In this document: positions 1-6,971 of the stretch, one piece after another
Layout: each line of letters begins with the position of its first letter
Position numbering within the stretch: the stretch's first letter is position 1
NCBI GenBank assembly: GCA_024402595.1
Contig: JAKSTL010000025.1
Span: 1 to 32,335, forward strand
DNA length: 32,335 nt
Origin: Treponema sp.
GTDB taxonomy: Bacteria; Spirochaetota; Spirochaetia; Treponematales; Treponemataceae
Direction: 5' to 3'
Made by a program: the position numbers and the translations under genes
Notes under the pieces: model-generated
What the model was told of the DNA's origin: nothing
Databases searched by the model: none
Seen by the model: the letters and a program-made list of their open reading frames with translations, nothing else

Positions 1-466
1 TATCCTGCTGATGTTCATCAACCTGCTTAAGGCTTAAAGCATTTCCCTGCAAAATATTTTTTTGAAAAAGAAATTTAATTACATCACGAAATTCATCACT
101 GCATTCTTTTTTACAAACTGCTGTGTATTCTTTGTTCCAGATTTCAAACAGTCTTTGCCGGCACCGTTCTGCGTTGTCCTGTAAAAGTTCAACACCATAT
201 ATGCTGCCAACCGCAACCACAGAATATTTTTCATAATCAGAAGGGGATTTTTTGTATTGTTTTTTAAGAACTGCCAGCTTACGAGAAAGAATTTCCACCA
301 GAAAATTTCCATCACCACATGCAGGTTCAAGAAATCTACTGTCTAATCGTTCAGTTTCATCTTTCACCAAATCACACATGGCTTTTACTTCTCGTTCAGC
401 AGTAAAAACTTCGCCATGATCAGCTACTCGTTTTTTTGATTTGATTTGCAACTTTTTATTTTCCAA
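1..466 (-). CDS. Adenine-type DNA methyltransferase, N-terminal part (cut by window edge)
   Basis: About 155 codons are visible; the gene runs off the left edge. The reading frame uses a TTG start at 466 with an AAGGT ribosome site six bases upstream. An in-frame stop lies just above it, so no ATG start is possible except one about 31 codons inside. The motif EPACGDGNFLVEIL is the S-adenosylmethionine-binding motif I of N6-adenine DNA methyltransferases, preceded by VADHGEVFTAEREV, a conserved lead-in of stand-alone restriction-modification methylases. The catalytic NPPY/DPPY motif would lie beyond the edge. It is divergent from a small XRE regulator, the arrangement of controller-regulated restriction-modification loci. 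Family is fairly sure; recognition site and partner nuclease are unknown. Confidence 0.75.
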   Translation of the reverse strand, partial: MENKKLQIKSKKRVADHGEVFTAEREVKAMCDLVKDETERLDSRFLEPACGDGNFLVEILSRKLAVLKKQYKKSPSDYEKYSVVAVGSIYGVELLQDNAERCRQRLFEIWNKEYTAVCKKECSDEFRDVIKFLFQKNILQGNALSLKQVDEHQQD

Positions 467-531
467 AACAATACCTTAGTTACAGATTGTTCATTGTTTT
501 AACAACTTTTTAATTACAGTTATTAGGTGTG

Positions 532-558
532 AACAATATTATAACATAAATTATTGTT
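532..558. promoter_or_regulatory. Methyltransferase promoter with flanking inverted repeat
   Basis: On the minus strand TGTTATAAT (546-538) is an extended -10 element pointing at the methyltransferase, leaving a leader of about 65-70 bases. It is bracketed by 7-bp inverted arms AACAATA (532-538) and TATTGTT (552-558). A second short palindrome TTGTTTTAACAA lies at 494-505 in the leader. These could be operator sites for the XRE protein encoded next door; that is inference. Confidence 0.4.
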
Positions 559-603
559 TTAGCGTAATAAAATATTTTTGAATGTTGCTTAAAATATATA
601 ACT

Positions 604-933
604 GTGAATAATTATAGAAAAGATTTTATTGAAAACTTGAAATATTATAGAAAACAAAAAGGTATAACTCAGGAAAAACTCGCAGAATTATGTGATGTTG
701 CAACTTCTACAATTGGCTGCATCGAATCTGCACAACAATATCCTTCTTTTGATCTTCTTTATAAGATGGCAGAGGTATTAGAAATTCATCCCGCAAACTT
801 GTTTTTAAAAGATGCGGCAAATACGAAAGGTCTTGATATTATTCACAAACAGTATTCTCTTCCCTACGATTTTCGTTCTTCCATTGAACTTATGATTTCT
901 GATATGACAGAAAAATATAATGCAAATAAATAA
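604..933 (+). CDS. Small XRE-family HTH regulator, possible restriction-modification controller
   Basis: A 109-residue protein whose residues 8-68 form a Cro/C1 helix-turn-helix domain (GITQEKLAELCDVATSTI, then a conserved IES and an aliphatic helix). The short C-terminal tail has no recognisable domain. The start is GTG at 604 with no ribosome site in front. A TAAAAT box ends 8 bases before the start codon, so the transcript may be nearly leaderless, as reported for several restriction-modification C genes. It is divergent from the methyltransferase gene and shares its 137-bp control region. The most likely job is control of that locus, but an unrelated regulator of the same family is possible. 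Confidence 0.75.
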   Translation: MNNYRKDFIENLKYYRKQKGITQEKLAELCDVATSTIGCIESAQQYPSFDLLYKMAEVLEIHPANLFLKDAANTKGLDIIHKQYSLPYDFRSSIELMISDMTEKYNANK

Positions 934-938
934 GCGTA

Positions 939-947
939 CCCCCCCCC
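939..947. repeat. C9 homopolymer tract
   Basis: Nine consecutive C bases lie six bases after the XRE stop codon, between convergent genes. Such tracts slip during replication, but this one is outside any reading frame and promoter. Confidence 0.7.
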
Positions 948-984
948 TCAACCCCGAGAATGCCAATTATTTTATTTACAAAAC

Positions 985-1746
985 CTAATTCTGCTGCGGA
1001 AAAAATATAAAATCATACTCGTAGGGGTTCATAAATCCCAACTTTTCCGCAAGCTTTATAGACGCCAAATTGTCTTTATCGCACGCCCAGATTGGTTTTA
1101 ATGCACGCCTGTCAATTTCTTCCAAAGTCCGAACACATGCCGCAAAAGCAAAGCCTCGCCGCCGCTTAGATTCCTCCGTGATTATACCAATTTCCGTATA
1201 TCCATTGGCAATAAAAGCCGCCTCACACTCACTGCAAACCACGCCATTTTCCAAAGCATAAAATCCAAAGGTTTTTTCCAAAAAGTTCTCCTTTGAACCA
1301 TAAACGCTATTATGAAAATCCTTCCACGGCAATTTTTCGTACAACTCAGAATTAAACGCCACCAATTCCACTGCCCCAGTTTCATTTTCACCAAAAAAAG
1401 CTTGTCGCTCTGTATATTCAAATCGCGGAATCACTACCCTCTTTTTGTTATCGCTCAACGGAGTTTCCGGCCGAATCGCCACATCCCAAACCACTTGAAT
1501 CCACGCCGTTTTAATAATTTCACGCAAAGTTTCTTCAATCCACGCAAAATCCGCATCATCGCTAACAAAGGTCCAACTCATATCCAGCACACAAATGGCC
1601 TTCGTTGGCGCTTCCTCATCATCAACAAATGTTTTCCCAGTCATTTTCCCCAAAAAATAAGCCCACAATGCCGAATTATTTGGCTGTCGTTTTTTGAACA
1701 ATGCCTCCGCTAAATCTTTTTTGTCATCACGCAATTGAATAAGCAT
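985..1746 (-). CDS. GNAT-type N-acetyltransferase
   Basis: A 253-residue protein from the ATG at 1746, chosen because GGAG lies eight bases upstream; an in-frame TTG at 1764 would overlap that ribosome site. The C-terminal half carries the GNAT acetyl-CoA signature: the ESKRRRGFAFAA segment (motif A, R-x-x-G-x-A type) and DNLASIKLAEKLGF (motif B). The N-terminal half, including an ALWAYFLGKMTGKTFVDDEEAP segment, resembles the two-lobed GNAT_acetyltran group found in Gram-positive bacteria and spirochetes. It should transfer an acetyl group from acetyl-CoA to an amine; the substrate is not evident. It stands alone, with a GC-rich repeat upstream and the convergent XRE gene downstream. Confidence 0.7.
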   Translation of the reverse strand: MLIQLRDDKKDLAEALFKKRQPNNSALWAYFLGKMTGKTFVDDEEAPTKAICVLDMSWTFVSDDADFAWIEETLREIIKTAWIQVVWDVAIRPETPLSDNKKRVVIPRFEYTERQAFFGENETGAVELVAFNSELYEKLPWKDFHNSVYGSKENFLEKTFGFYALENGVVCSECEAAFIANGYTEIGIITEESKRRRGFAFAACVRTLEEIDRRALKPIWACDKDNLASIKLAEKLGFMNPYEYDFIFFPQQN

Positions 1747-1827
1747 AATTCCATCTCCACACAATAAAATGTAATAAAATTATGTAAAAACACCAAATTA
1801 ATTCAAAATAAAATATTCAGGGCGTTC

Positions 1828-1944
1828 CCCCACAAAATAGATTTTGTGGGGTCGGGCTGCTTCGGGCTACGGCATTCGCCTCCGACCACGGCAGTTTCGC
1901 CCAGCTCAACTACCGTGTTTGGGCTTCGCCCACCCTGCGTATCC
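1828..1944 (-). repeat. GC-rich dispersed repeat with perfect hairpin
   Basis: A GC-rich stretch in AT-rich surroundings begins directly at the isomerase stop codon (minus sense TTAGGGATACGCAGGG, then GGCGAAGCCC). It ends in a perfect 11-bp hairpin, CCCCACAAAAT (1828-1838) with its complement at 1841-1851 and a 2-base loop. The same opening pattern recurs at 18297-18330. The hairpin may also end transcription of the isomerase gene. Confidence 0.65.
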
Positions 1945-2706
1945 CTAACGCAAACTCCACATAAAATCCGCCGATTTTTTCATTGCTTCCATTTGATTTT
2001 CAATGTCAAAATGTTCAACCGTGTAATTTCCGTCATAACCAATCTGTTTTAGATTTTCTACAATCGTATTAAACGGAATTATTCCAGAACCAGTGGCACA
2101 GGAACTTACATCAGAAAGCCTATCCTTACAATGAACATTCACAATTCTATCCTTCAAAACAGGGTACGCTTCCAAAACATCTTCTCCATTAGCCAGAAAG
2201 TTTCCCGTATCAAAAGTAATCATCAGTTCAGGAATCTCTTTTGTGTATTCTTCAAGATAACAAAGCTTTGAACTTGGATTCTTCAAATTATCAAAATCTT
2301 CCATAGTCACCGTAATTCCAGCCACCTCTGCCATCTTACAGATTTTTTTAATCATCATTTTAACTTTAGATATTTCCGCTTTGACAGTTTCCTCTTCTAA
2401 ACTAGAAAAATATGGTGGAATAAAAAGGATTTTATCAGCTCCAAGTTTTTTTGCAGTTTCAATATGATTTTTCATTTTGGTATCATCATCAAAATCTTTC
2501 CATTCATAATTTTCGTATAACTGTGTAACAGAAAGTCCCGCATCACCAAGTTCATTCTGCAAATCTTGCTGGGAGGAAATAAAGCTGGCATTAGTTTCAA
2601 TTCCCGCAATTCCACAACCAACAGCCATAGCAAAAATCTCTTTACTAGATTTTCCACTTTGCTCGTGAGCCTGCAAAAGATGTTCCAAGAAAATAGAAAC
2701 TTTCAT
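1945..2706 (-). CDS. Sugar-phosphate isomerase/epimerase (xylose isomerase-like TIM barrel)
   Basis: A 253-residue protein of the AP-endonuclease-2/xylose-isomerase TIM-barrel fold. Conserved acidic and histidine positions of the family are visible: GIAGIETN, VTMEDFD, ITFDTGNF, VHCKDR and YTVEHFD, which normally bind a divalent metal and the sugar. The start at 2706 is preceded by GGAGG at eight bases. Its ATG shares one base with the TAA stop of the upstream ThuA-like gene (TAATG), so the two are translationally coupled. The pairing suggests catabolism or remodelling of a sugar or polyol. ThuA neighbours in trehalose or sucrose utilisation loci are often of this class, but a Gfo/Idh dehydrogenase and a transporter are missing here. 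The substrate is unknown. Confidence 0.8.
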   Translation of the reverse strand: MKVSIFLEHLLQAHEQSGKSSKEIFAMAVGCGIAGIETNASFISSQQDLQNELGDAGLSVTQLYENYEWKDFDDDTKMKNHIETAKKLGADKILFIPPYFSSLEEETVKAEISKVKMMIKKICKMAEVAGITVTMEDFDNLKNPSSKLCYLEEYTKEIPELMITFDTGNFLANGEDVLEAYPVLKDRIVNVHCKDRLSDVSSCATGSGIIPFNTIVENLKQIGYDGNYTVEHFDIENQMEAMKKSADFMWSLR

Positions 2707-3410
2707 TATTTTACCTCCGTACATTCACGAATTATTACGCTAGACTTTACAGGCGCACACCAGTAAACTCCGTTTTTAATAATCTGCTGGATTTCTTTTT
2801 GATAGTAAACCGGATATTCTTCGTGACCTGGCTGAAAATAAAAAATCTTACCTTTACCGCGAGTCCAGGTACAGGCACTTCTAAAAACATAACCGTTAGA
2901 AAACCAGCCTGTAAAAATTACATCATCTGGTTTTGGAATGTCAAAATATTCTCCGTACATTTCTTCTTTAGGAATCAAAAACTCTTCTGGAACTCCAGCT
3001 GCAATTGGATGGGTTGGACAAGTACAAAAAAGCTTTTCCGACTCTCCGTGCTTCCATTTTAAACTCATAGTAGTTCCCATTAAAAGCTTCATAGGTTTAG
3101 AAAAATGCGCAGAATGAAGTGGTAAAAATCCCATACCGTCTTGAACCCGCTCTTTTATATTCTGGGCAACCACATCCGAAAAATCATCCTGCTTAGCGTG
3201 ACTCCAAAAAATCAAAACGTCGGTGTTTTCCAAAACTTCTTTAGAAAGCCCGTGTTCTTCCATTTCAAAAGTTGCAATTCTAATATTCAGATTTTCATCC
3301 TTCTGCAAAAAATCCTTTATACACTTGTGAATACCTTCTGGATATACTTTTCTTATTCCTTCATACAACTGCTCATGAAAATACTCGTTATAAATTGTTA
3401 CATTTAGCAT
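2706..3410 (-). CDS. ThuA-like domain protein
   Basis: A 234-residue cytoplasmic protein matching the ThuA family (trehalose utilisation, class I glutamine-amidotransferase-like fold). Recognisable pieces are the opening IYNEYFHEQ with YPEGIHKCIKDFL, the WSHAKQDD segment, FLPLHSAHFSKPMK, and the C-terminal GKIFYFQPGHEEYPVYY. Length is typical. The family is tied to disaccharide use (thuAB oxidises trehalose or sucrose to 3-keto sugars), though its exact chemistry is unsettled. It is the first gene of a two-gene operon with the isomerase. An in-frame TAA lies six bases before the ATG, so this start is forced, and a -10 box sits directly in front, leaving no room for a ribosome site. Confidence 0.8.
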   Translation of the reverse strand: MLNVTIYNEYFHEQLYEGIRKVYPEGIHKCIKDFLQKDENLNIRIATFEMEEHGLSKEVLENTDVLIFWSHAKQDDFSDVVAQNIKERVQDGMGFLPLHSAHFSKPMKLLMGTTMSLKWKHGESEKLFCTCPTHPIAAGVPEEFLIPKEEMYGEYFDIPKPDDVIFTGWFSNGYVFRSACTWTRGKGKIFYFQPGHEEYPVYYQKEIQQIIKNGVYWCAPVKSSVIIRECTEVK

Positions 3411-3415
3411 AGAAA

Positions 3416-3424
3416 ATTATAGCA
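3416..3424 (-). promoter_or_regulatory. Extended -10 promoter of the thuA-like gene, leaderless configuration
   Basis: Minus-strand TGCTATAAT is a perfect extended -10 element. Only five bases separate it from the ATG, so transcription should begin at or beside the start codon. No convincing -35 is seen. Confidence 0.55.
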
Positions 3425-3501
3425 AACATGCCCCTCCAAAAATATTCAGCCCAAAACTTTCGTTCATCACTACAAAAACTAAACAAAAACAAACAGCAGA
3501 T

Positions 3502-3903
3502 TTACCATATCAACTGCAAACCATTTTCTTCATATTGCTGAAACTTCTCATCCGCACTCAAAAGAACCAAATTGTTTCGGATAGCCTGTTGAATCAACAT
3601 TCTGTCAAATGGATCGTGATGATTTTCTTTCTGAGGAACAGTTCCAATAGCAACATAATCATAAGGTTCAGGATTCAAAAGAGTAAAATCGTATTGTTCT
3701 GCAATATGTGGAAGATGAAGAATATTTATTCTTCCTAAATCTAGTTTTTTATTCTGATACTTTATTGCCATTTCCCAAAAACTGATAGGACTTATAAAAA
3801 TCTTATTTTTCTCATTAGTCATGATTTTCATAACTGATTTAGAAATTTTTTCTGGAGTCATCAGAAACCAAATAAAAATATGAGTATCTATTAAGTATTC
3901 CAT
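3502..3903 (-). CDS. VapC-type PIN-domain toxin
   Basis: A 133-residue PIN-domain protein, the usual VapC length. The acidic residues expected to bind Mg2+ are D6 (LIDTH), E44 (FWEMAIK), D97 (HHDPFDR) and D118 (LSADEKF). VapC toxins are RNases that cut tRNA or rRNA when their antitoxin is degraded. The ATG at 3903 has AGGAG overlapping the antitoxin stop codon, eight bases downstream of that stop, so the pair is translationally coupled. The second toxin in this window (7455-7853) has its four acidic residues at exactly the same positions, so both belong to one subfamily. Confidence 0.88.
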   Translation of the reverse strand: MEYLIDTHIFIWFLMTPEKISKSVMKIMTNEKNKIFISPISFWEMAIKYQNKKLDLGRINILHLPHIAEQYDFTLLNPEPYDYVAIGTVPQKENHHDPFDRMLIQQAIRNNLVLLSADEKFQQYEENGLQLIW

Positions 3904-3911
3904 TTGCTCTC

Positions 3912-4169
3912 CTAAAGTAGTAAATCATCCATATTGTCAAAAAGATTTTCTGGAGTAAACTCAAAAGTTTCATCTTCCCAATATGGGCCATAATCTTTAT
4001 AAAGCCCAGGAATACGTTTCTTTTTTTTCGGTTTTTCTTCTATTTTTGTAATCTGGGCTACTGGCTTTTTTGAACGGCCATACAAAATCTGAACTTCATC
4101 ACCTTGAAGAACTTTTTCTAAAACTGAGGAAAACTGTGCTTTAAAATCACCAACTGTCATCTGAATCAT
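3912..4169 (-). CDS. Phd/YefM-type antitoxin paired with VapC
   Basis: An 85-residue antitoxin. Residues 1-45 follow the Phd/YefM pattern (MTVGDFKAQFSSVLEKVLQGDEVQI followed by KKPVAQI), a DNA-binding dimer fold. The C-terminal tail is charged and aromatic (YGPYWEDETFEF), as expected for the segment that wraps the toxin. Either ATG at 4169 or the one at 4160 could be the start; neither has a clear ribosome site. It lies directly upstream of the toxin gene and should both neutralise it and repress the shared promoter. Confidence 0.82.
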   Translation of the reverse strand: MIQMTVGDFKAQFSSVLEKVLQGDEVQILYGRSKKPVAQITKIEEKPKKKKRIPGLYKDYGPYWEDETFEFTPENLFDNMDDLLL

Positions 4170-4187
4170 AAGATTATGGTAACTTTA

Positions 4188-4208
4188 AACTTGTCAAGTT
4201 GTCAAGTT
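4188..4208. promoter_or_regulatory. Operator-like repeat upstream of first vapBC pair
   Basis: AACTTGTCAAGTT (4188-4200) has 6-bp inverted arms around one central base, and an overlapping AAGTTGTCAAGTT follows at 4196-4208. On the minus strand this gives two TTGACA-like -35 hexamers nine bases apart. No good -10 is found at the normal spacing, so the promoter itself is uncertain. Overlap of repeats with -35 boxes fits autorepression. Confidence 0.45.
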
Positions 4209-4224
4209 AATTTTTAAAATTTAC

Positions 4225-4271
4225 AAAAAAAAGCCAGAATCACAAACCATTTCTGTATTTGCAACTCTGGC
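4225..4271 (-). terminator. Rho-independent terminator of the tautomerase gene
   Basis: On the minus strand GCCAGA (4271-4266) pairs with TCTGGC (4238-4233), with a partly paired long loop. Eight T bases (4232-4225) follow. Confidence 0.6.
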
Positions 4272-4391
4272 ATTCATTGTTTTACAAAAAATAATTTTTT
4301 TCAGGATAGAACCATTGTTATGCGTCCACCGTATTATATTCCAAGCTCGTTTCCAAACCTACATACAAGTAAACACAAACTGCCCCCAATC

Positions 4392-4613
4392 TTAATATCC
4401 TGGACGAACAAAAACCTCTTTATTTTCAGGATCCACAGCCTTTTTATAAACCTTTTCTGTCCATTCATCCTGTGGAACATCTTCAATACTTACCGAAAAA
4501 TGTTCAATTTCCCGTCCCAGTTCCTTCGCAGCAGTTTCCGCCAAAACCTTAGCGAGTTTTGCTTTAATTTCATCACTTCTACCAGGATACATCTGCACCG
4601 TAATATGTGGCAT
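4392..4613 (-). CDS. pptA: 4-oxalocrotonate tautomerase-like protein, PptA type
   Basis: A 73-residue protein beginning Met-Pro, so removal of Met exposes the catalytic Pro1 of the tautomerase superfamily. The start MPHITVQMYPGR and the end FVRPGY match the PptA/YdcE branch rather than classic xylH: mature Arg11 is present, but the Arg39 of 4-oxalocrotonate tautomerase is replaced (HFSVSIEDV). The family interconverts enol and keto forms; the natural substrate of PptA proteins is not known. AAGGAG lies eight bases before the ATG. A hairpin shared with the aspS leader lies immediately upstream of that ribosome site. It is a single-gene unit with its own terminator. Confidence 0.82.
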   Translation of the reverse strand: MPHITVQMYPGRSDEIKAKLAKVLAETAAKELGREIEHFSVSIEDVPQDEWTEKVYKKAVDPENKEVFVRPGY

Positions 4614-4632
4614 AAAAATCTCCTTAATATAA

Positions 4633-4650
4633 AGGGGAAAGTCTTCCCCT
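4633..4650 (-). repeat. 5'-leader hairpin shared with aspS
   Basis: AGGGGAA and TTCCCCT arms with the 4-base loop AGTC, eight bases upstream of the pptA ribosome site. The same arms recur at 6913-6930 in front of aspS. GC-rich repeat sequence continues to about 4710, including ACCCC/GGGGT arms near 4690-4706. Confidence 0.6.
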
Positions 4651-4747
4651 CGCTCGCATTCGTAAGCTCTGCTTCCGCTTGCTCGCTACCCCTTCTAGCG
4701 GGGTGTGAGAGACCATTTATGGTCTGTGTTCTATAGCAAAGCGTTAA

Positions 4748-4770
4748 AAAAAATGCGAATAGCATTTTTT
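4748..4770 (-). terminator. Bidirectional terminator hairpin downstream of aspS debris
   Basis: AAAAAATGC (4748-4756) and GCATTTTTT (4762-4770) form a perfect 9-bp stem with the loop GAATA. On the minus strand the hairpin ends in eight T bases, so it can stop transcription coming from aspS about 300 bases past its stop codon. Confidence 0.65.
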
Positions 4771-4803
4771 AGCTTTACTTTATTACCCCGCAACGCCCCG
4801 ATT

Positions 4804-4887
4804 CTATTCTTCTGGATCGTACACTGTAATATGAAGGTCTTTCAATTGTTGCTCATCAACAACACTTGGACATTCATCCATAAGATT
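4804..4887 (-). pseudogene. Remnant of an aspS 3' end (copy 2)
   Basis: The minus strand reads MDECPSVVDEQQLKDLHITV, then YDPEE and a TAG stop at 4806-4804. The true AspRS ends MDECPAPVDEQQLKDLHIVV, then TDPEA. The match covers the last 25 codons with several conservative changes and many silent ones, so it is a diverged relative rather than a fresh copy. Upstream the similarity stops at the palindrome at 4889. There is no start signal. It must come from duplication or from replacement of an older aspS. Confidence 0.75.
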
Positions 4888-4888
4888 G

Positions 4889-4918
4889 GTCAAGGGACGC
4901 TTCGCTCAAGCCCTTGAC
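4889..4918. repeat. Palindrome between aspS tail copies
   Basis: GTCAAGGG (4889-4896) and CCCTTGAC (4911-4918) are perfect 8-bp arms. The loop contains further complementary GCTT/AAGC bases. Confidence 0.75.
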
Positions 4919-4927
4919 TCAATCATT

Positions 4928-4959
4928 TGACGGGTTTCTGATAAATCATAAACCCGTCA
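4928..4959. repeat. Second palindrome between aspS tail copies
   Basis: TGACGGGTTT (4928-4937) and AAACCCGTCA (4950-4959) are perfect 10-bp arms around a 12-base AT-rich loop. Confidence 0.75.
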
Positions 4960-4983
4960 TTGGTTTCGCACCATGTCGCCAAT

Positions 4984-5016
4984 TTACTCTTTTTCTACAC
5001 ACTTAATGTGAAGTTC
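4984..5016 (-). pseudogene. Possible third aspS 3'-end remnant
   Basis: The minus strand reads ELHIKCVEKE and a TAA stop, resembling the KDLHIVV ending of AspRS. Upstream it runs into repeat sequence (GAGCGTAGCGAACGG). Only four residues are convincingly alignable, so this is a weak call that leans on its position between the palindromes and the two better copies. Confidence 0.35.
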
Positions 5017-5039
5017 ATTCCGTTCGCTACGCTCACTAC

Positions 5040-5061
5040 CGAGTTTCGCAAGCGAAACTCG
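5040..5061. repeat. Palindrome just after the aspS stop codon
   Basis: CGAGTTTCGC (5040-5049) and GCGAAACTCG (5052-5061) are perfect 10-bp arms with a 2-base loop, six bases beyond the aspS stop. No T-tract follows, so it is not a standard terminator. Confidence 0.75.
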
Positions 5062-5067
5062 CAATAT

Positions 5068-6900
5068 TTATGCTTCTGGATCTGTTACAACAATGTGCAA
5101 ATCCTTAAGTTGCTGTTCGTCTACAGGAGCTGGGCATTCATCCATCGGTGATGCTGCCAAGTTATTCTTAGGGAACGCAATAACTTCATGGATTGATTCT
5201 TCGTGTCTCATCAACATAATCAAGCGGTCCAATCCAGGAGCAATTCCTCCGTGTGGTGGAGCACCAAACTTAAATGCCTGAACCAAGAATCCAAATGCTT
5301 TCTGTGCCCGTTCTTCCGAATATCCAACAATCTTAAAGATTCTCTGCTGAAGAGCTGGATCATTAATACGCATAGAACCTGAAGCTAATTCATAACCGTT
5401 CAATACTAAGTCGTACAAATCACCTTTTACAGCTCCTGGGTCGCTTTCCAAAGTATCCCAATACTGTTTCTGAGGGAGAGTGAACATGTGGTGTTCTGTT
5501 TCCCATCCGTTTGTTTCTTCGTTGAATGCGAAATATGGGAAGTCAATAATCCAAGCAAAGTGGAATTCATCTGCTGGATTGTAAAGATTCAAATCTTTAC
5601 CAAGCTGCTTACGTACTGCACCAAGAGCTGTACAAGCAAGCTGCCAGTTTTCATCACTTACAAACAAAAGCAAGTCATTCTTTTCCGCACCAAGCTTTTC
5701 ACAAATAACCTTTTCCTGACCAGCATAGAACTTAGAAATTCCGCCTTCAAATACGCCTTCAGCATTTACTTTCATCCAAGCAAGACCTTTTGCCTTGTAA
5801 GTCTTAGCAACAGCTTCCAGAGCTTCCACCTGTTTACGGCTGTATTTATCTGCAACGTTCTTTACAACAAGTGCTTTAAGACCTGAACGTTTATGTCTCT
5901 GAACATCACGACCAGCATTTGCAGCTCCAGCTTTAAATGCATTAAAGTCAGCCAAATCAGCCATAAAAGTTGCATCCTGCATTTTCATATCAAAACGCAA
6001 GTCTGGCTTATCGCTACCGTACAAATCAAAAGCATCTTCCCAAGCAATGCGGTCAAACTTAGCTGGCAAATCATAATTCATAGTCTTTTTAAAGATATAA
6101 CCCATCATTCCTTCAGTAGTAGAAAGAACTTCTTCGCGGTTAGTAAAAGACATTTCCATATCAATCTGAGTAAACTCAGGCTGACGGTCACCACGAGCAT
6201 CTTCATCACGATAACAGCGCGCAATCTGGAAATACTTATCAAAACAAGAAACCATCAAAAGCTGCTTATACAACTGAGGACTCTGTGGCAAAGAATAAAA
6301 CTTTCCAGGATGAACACGGCTAGGAACCAAATAGTCTCGAGCCCCTTCTGGAGTAGATTTAATAAAAGTTGGAGTTTCAATTTCCAAGAATCCTTTAGAA
6401 GTCAAATATTCACGAGTTGCAAAAGTAACCTGAGAACGCAAAATAATATTCTGCTGCATAGGTTCACGACGCAAATCCAAGTAGCGGTATTTCAAACGCA
6501 AATCTTCATTGGCAACAACCAAAGTTCCATCCTTCTGACGAACTTCTTCAATAGAAAATGGCAAATCCTGCGAAGTTGTAAAGATTTCAATATCACAAGC
6601 TTCAACTTCAATTTCACCAGTTGCCATATCCTTGTTAATATCTTTTTCTGCACGGGCAGCAACCACACCTTCAACTGCAATACAATATTCAGACTTCAAA
6701 CCGCTGGCAATTTTTTTCACCTCTTCCGAAGCCTTATCACCAACCATAACCTGAGTTATACCATAACGGTCGCGCAAACGAATAAAAATCAGCCCACCCA
6801 AATCTCGAGTACGACTAACCCAACCATTCAATACAACTTTCTTACCCACATCAGCCTTAGTCAGCTCACCGCAAGTTACCGTTCTTTTAGTATTTTCCAT
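5068..6900 (-). CDS. aspS: Aspartyl-tRNA synthetase
   Basis: A 610-residue class II synthetase of the bacterial type, which charges tRNA-Asp with aspartate at the cost of ATP. The N-terminal OB-fold anticodon-binding domain covers about residues 1-110. Motif 2 is RCYRDEDARGDRQPEFTQID (228-247). The GAD insertion specific to bacterial AspRS lies at roughly 300-430. Motif 3 is GIAPGLDRL (552-560). Residue L34 (SRTRDLGG) sits where tRNA-discriminating enzymes have Leu and many non-discriminating ones have His, which hints at an Asp-specific enzyme (inference). AGGAG precedes the ATG at 6900. Its 3' end is followed by palindromes and decayed copies of its own C-terminal codons. Confidence 0.97.
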   Translation of the reverse strand: MENTKRTVTCGELTKADVGKKVVLNGWVSRTRDLGGLIFIRLRDRYGITQVMVGDKASEEVKKIASGLKSEYCIAVEGVVAARAEKDINKDMATGEIEVEACDIEIFTTSQDLPFSIEEVRQKDGTLVVANEDLRLKYRYLDLRREPMQQNIILRSQVTFATREYLTSKGFLEIETPTFIKSTPEGARDYLVPSRVHPGKFYSLPQSPQLYKQLLMVSCFDKYFQIARCYRDEDARGDRQPEFTQIDMEMSFTNREEVLSTTEGMMGYIFKKTMNYDLPAKFDRIAWEDAFDLYGSDKPDLRFDMKMQDATFMADLADFNAFKAGAANAGRDVQRHKRSGLKALVVKNVADKYSRKQVEALEAVAKTYKAKGLAWMKVNAEGVFEGGISKFYAGQEKVICEKLGAEKNDLLLFVSDENWQLACTALGAVRKQLGKDLNLYNPADEFHFAWIIDFPYFAFNEETNGWETEHHMFTLPQKQYWDTLESDPGAVKGDLYDLVLNGYELASGSMRINDPALQQRIFKIVGYSEERAQKAFGFLVQAFKFGAPPHGGIAPGLDRLIMLMRHEESIHEVIAFPKNNLAASPMDECPAPVDEQQLKDLHIVVTDPEA

Positions 6901-6912
6901 TTTTTCTCCTGA

Positions 6913-6930
6913 AGGGGAAAGCCTTCCCCT
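6913..6930 (-). repeat. 5'-leader hairpin shared with pptA
   Basis: AGGGGAA (6913-6919) and TTCCCCT (6924-6930) have the same arms as the hairpin at 4633-4650 and again lie directly upstream of the ribosome site. Confidence 0.6.
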
Positions 6931-6971
6931 GTCTCCAGCCTGCTTCGCAGTCTTCCGCCACCCTTTCGCCT

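Noticed and set aside
4490..4765. A 91-codon frame on the minus strand upstream of and overlapping pptA
   Set aside because: It is out of frame with the well-supported tautomerase and its first half is repeat sequence.
5893..6912. A 339-codon open frame on the plus strand opposite aspS
   Set aside because: It is antisense to a clear aspS gene, is rich in Ser, Ile, Phe and Asn as expected of a reverse-strand shadow, and has no ribosome site or recognisable domain.
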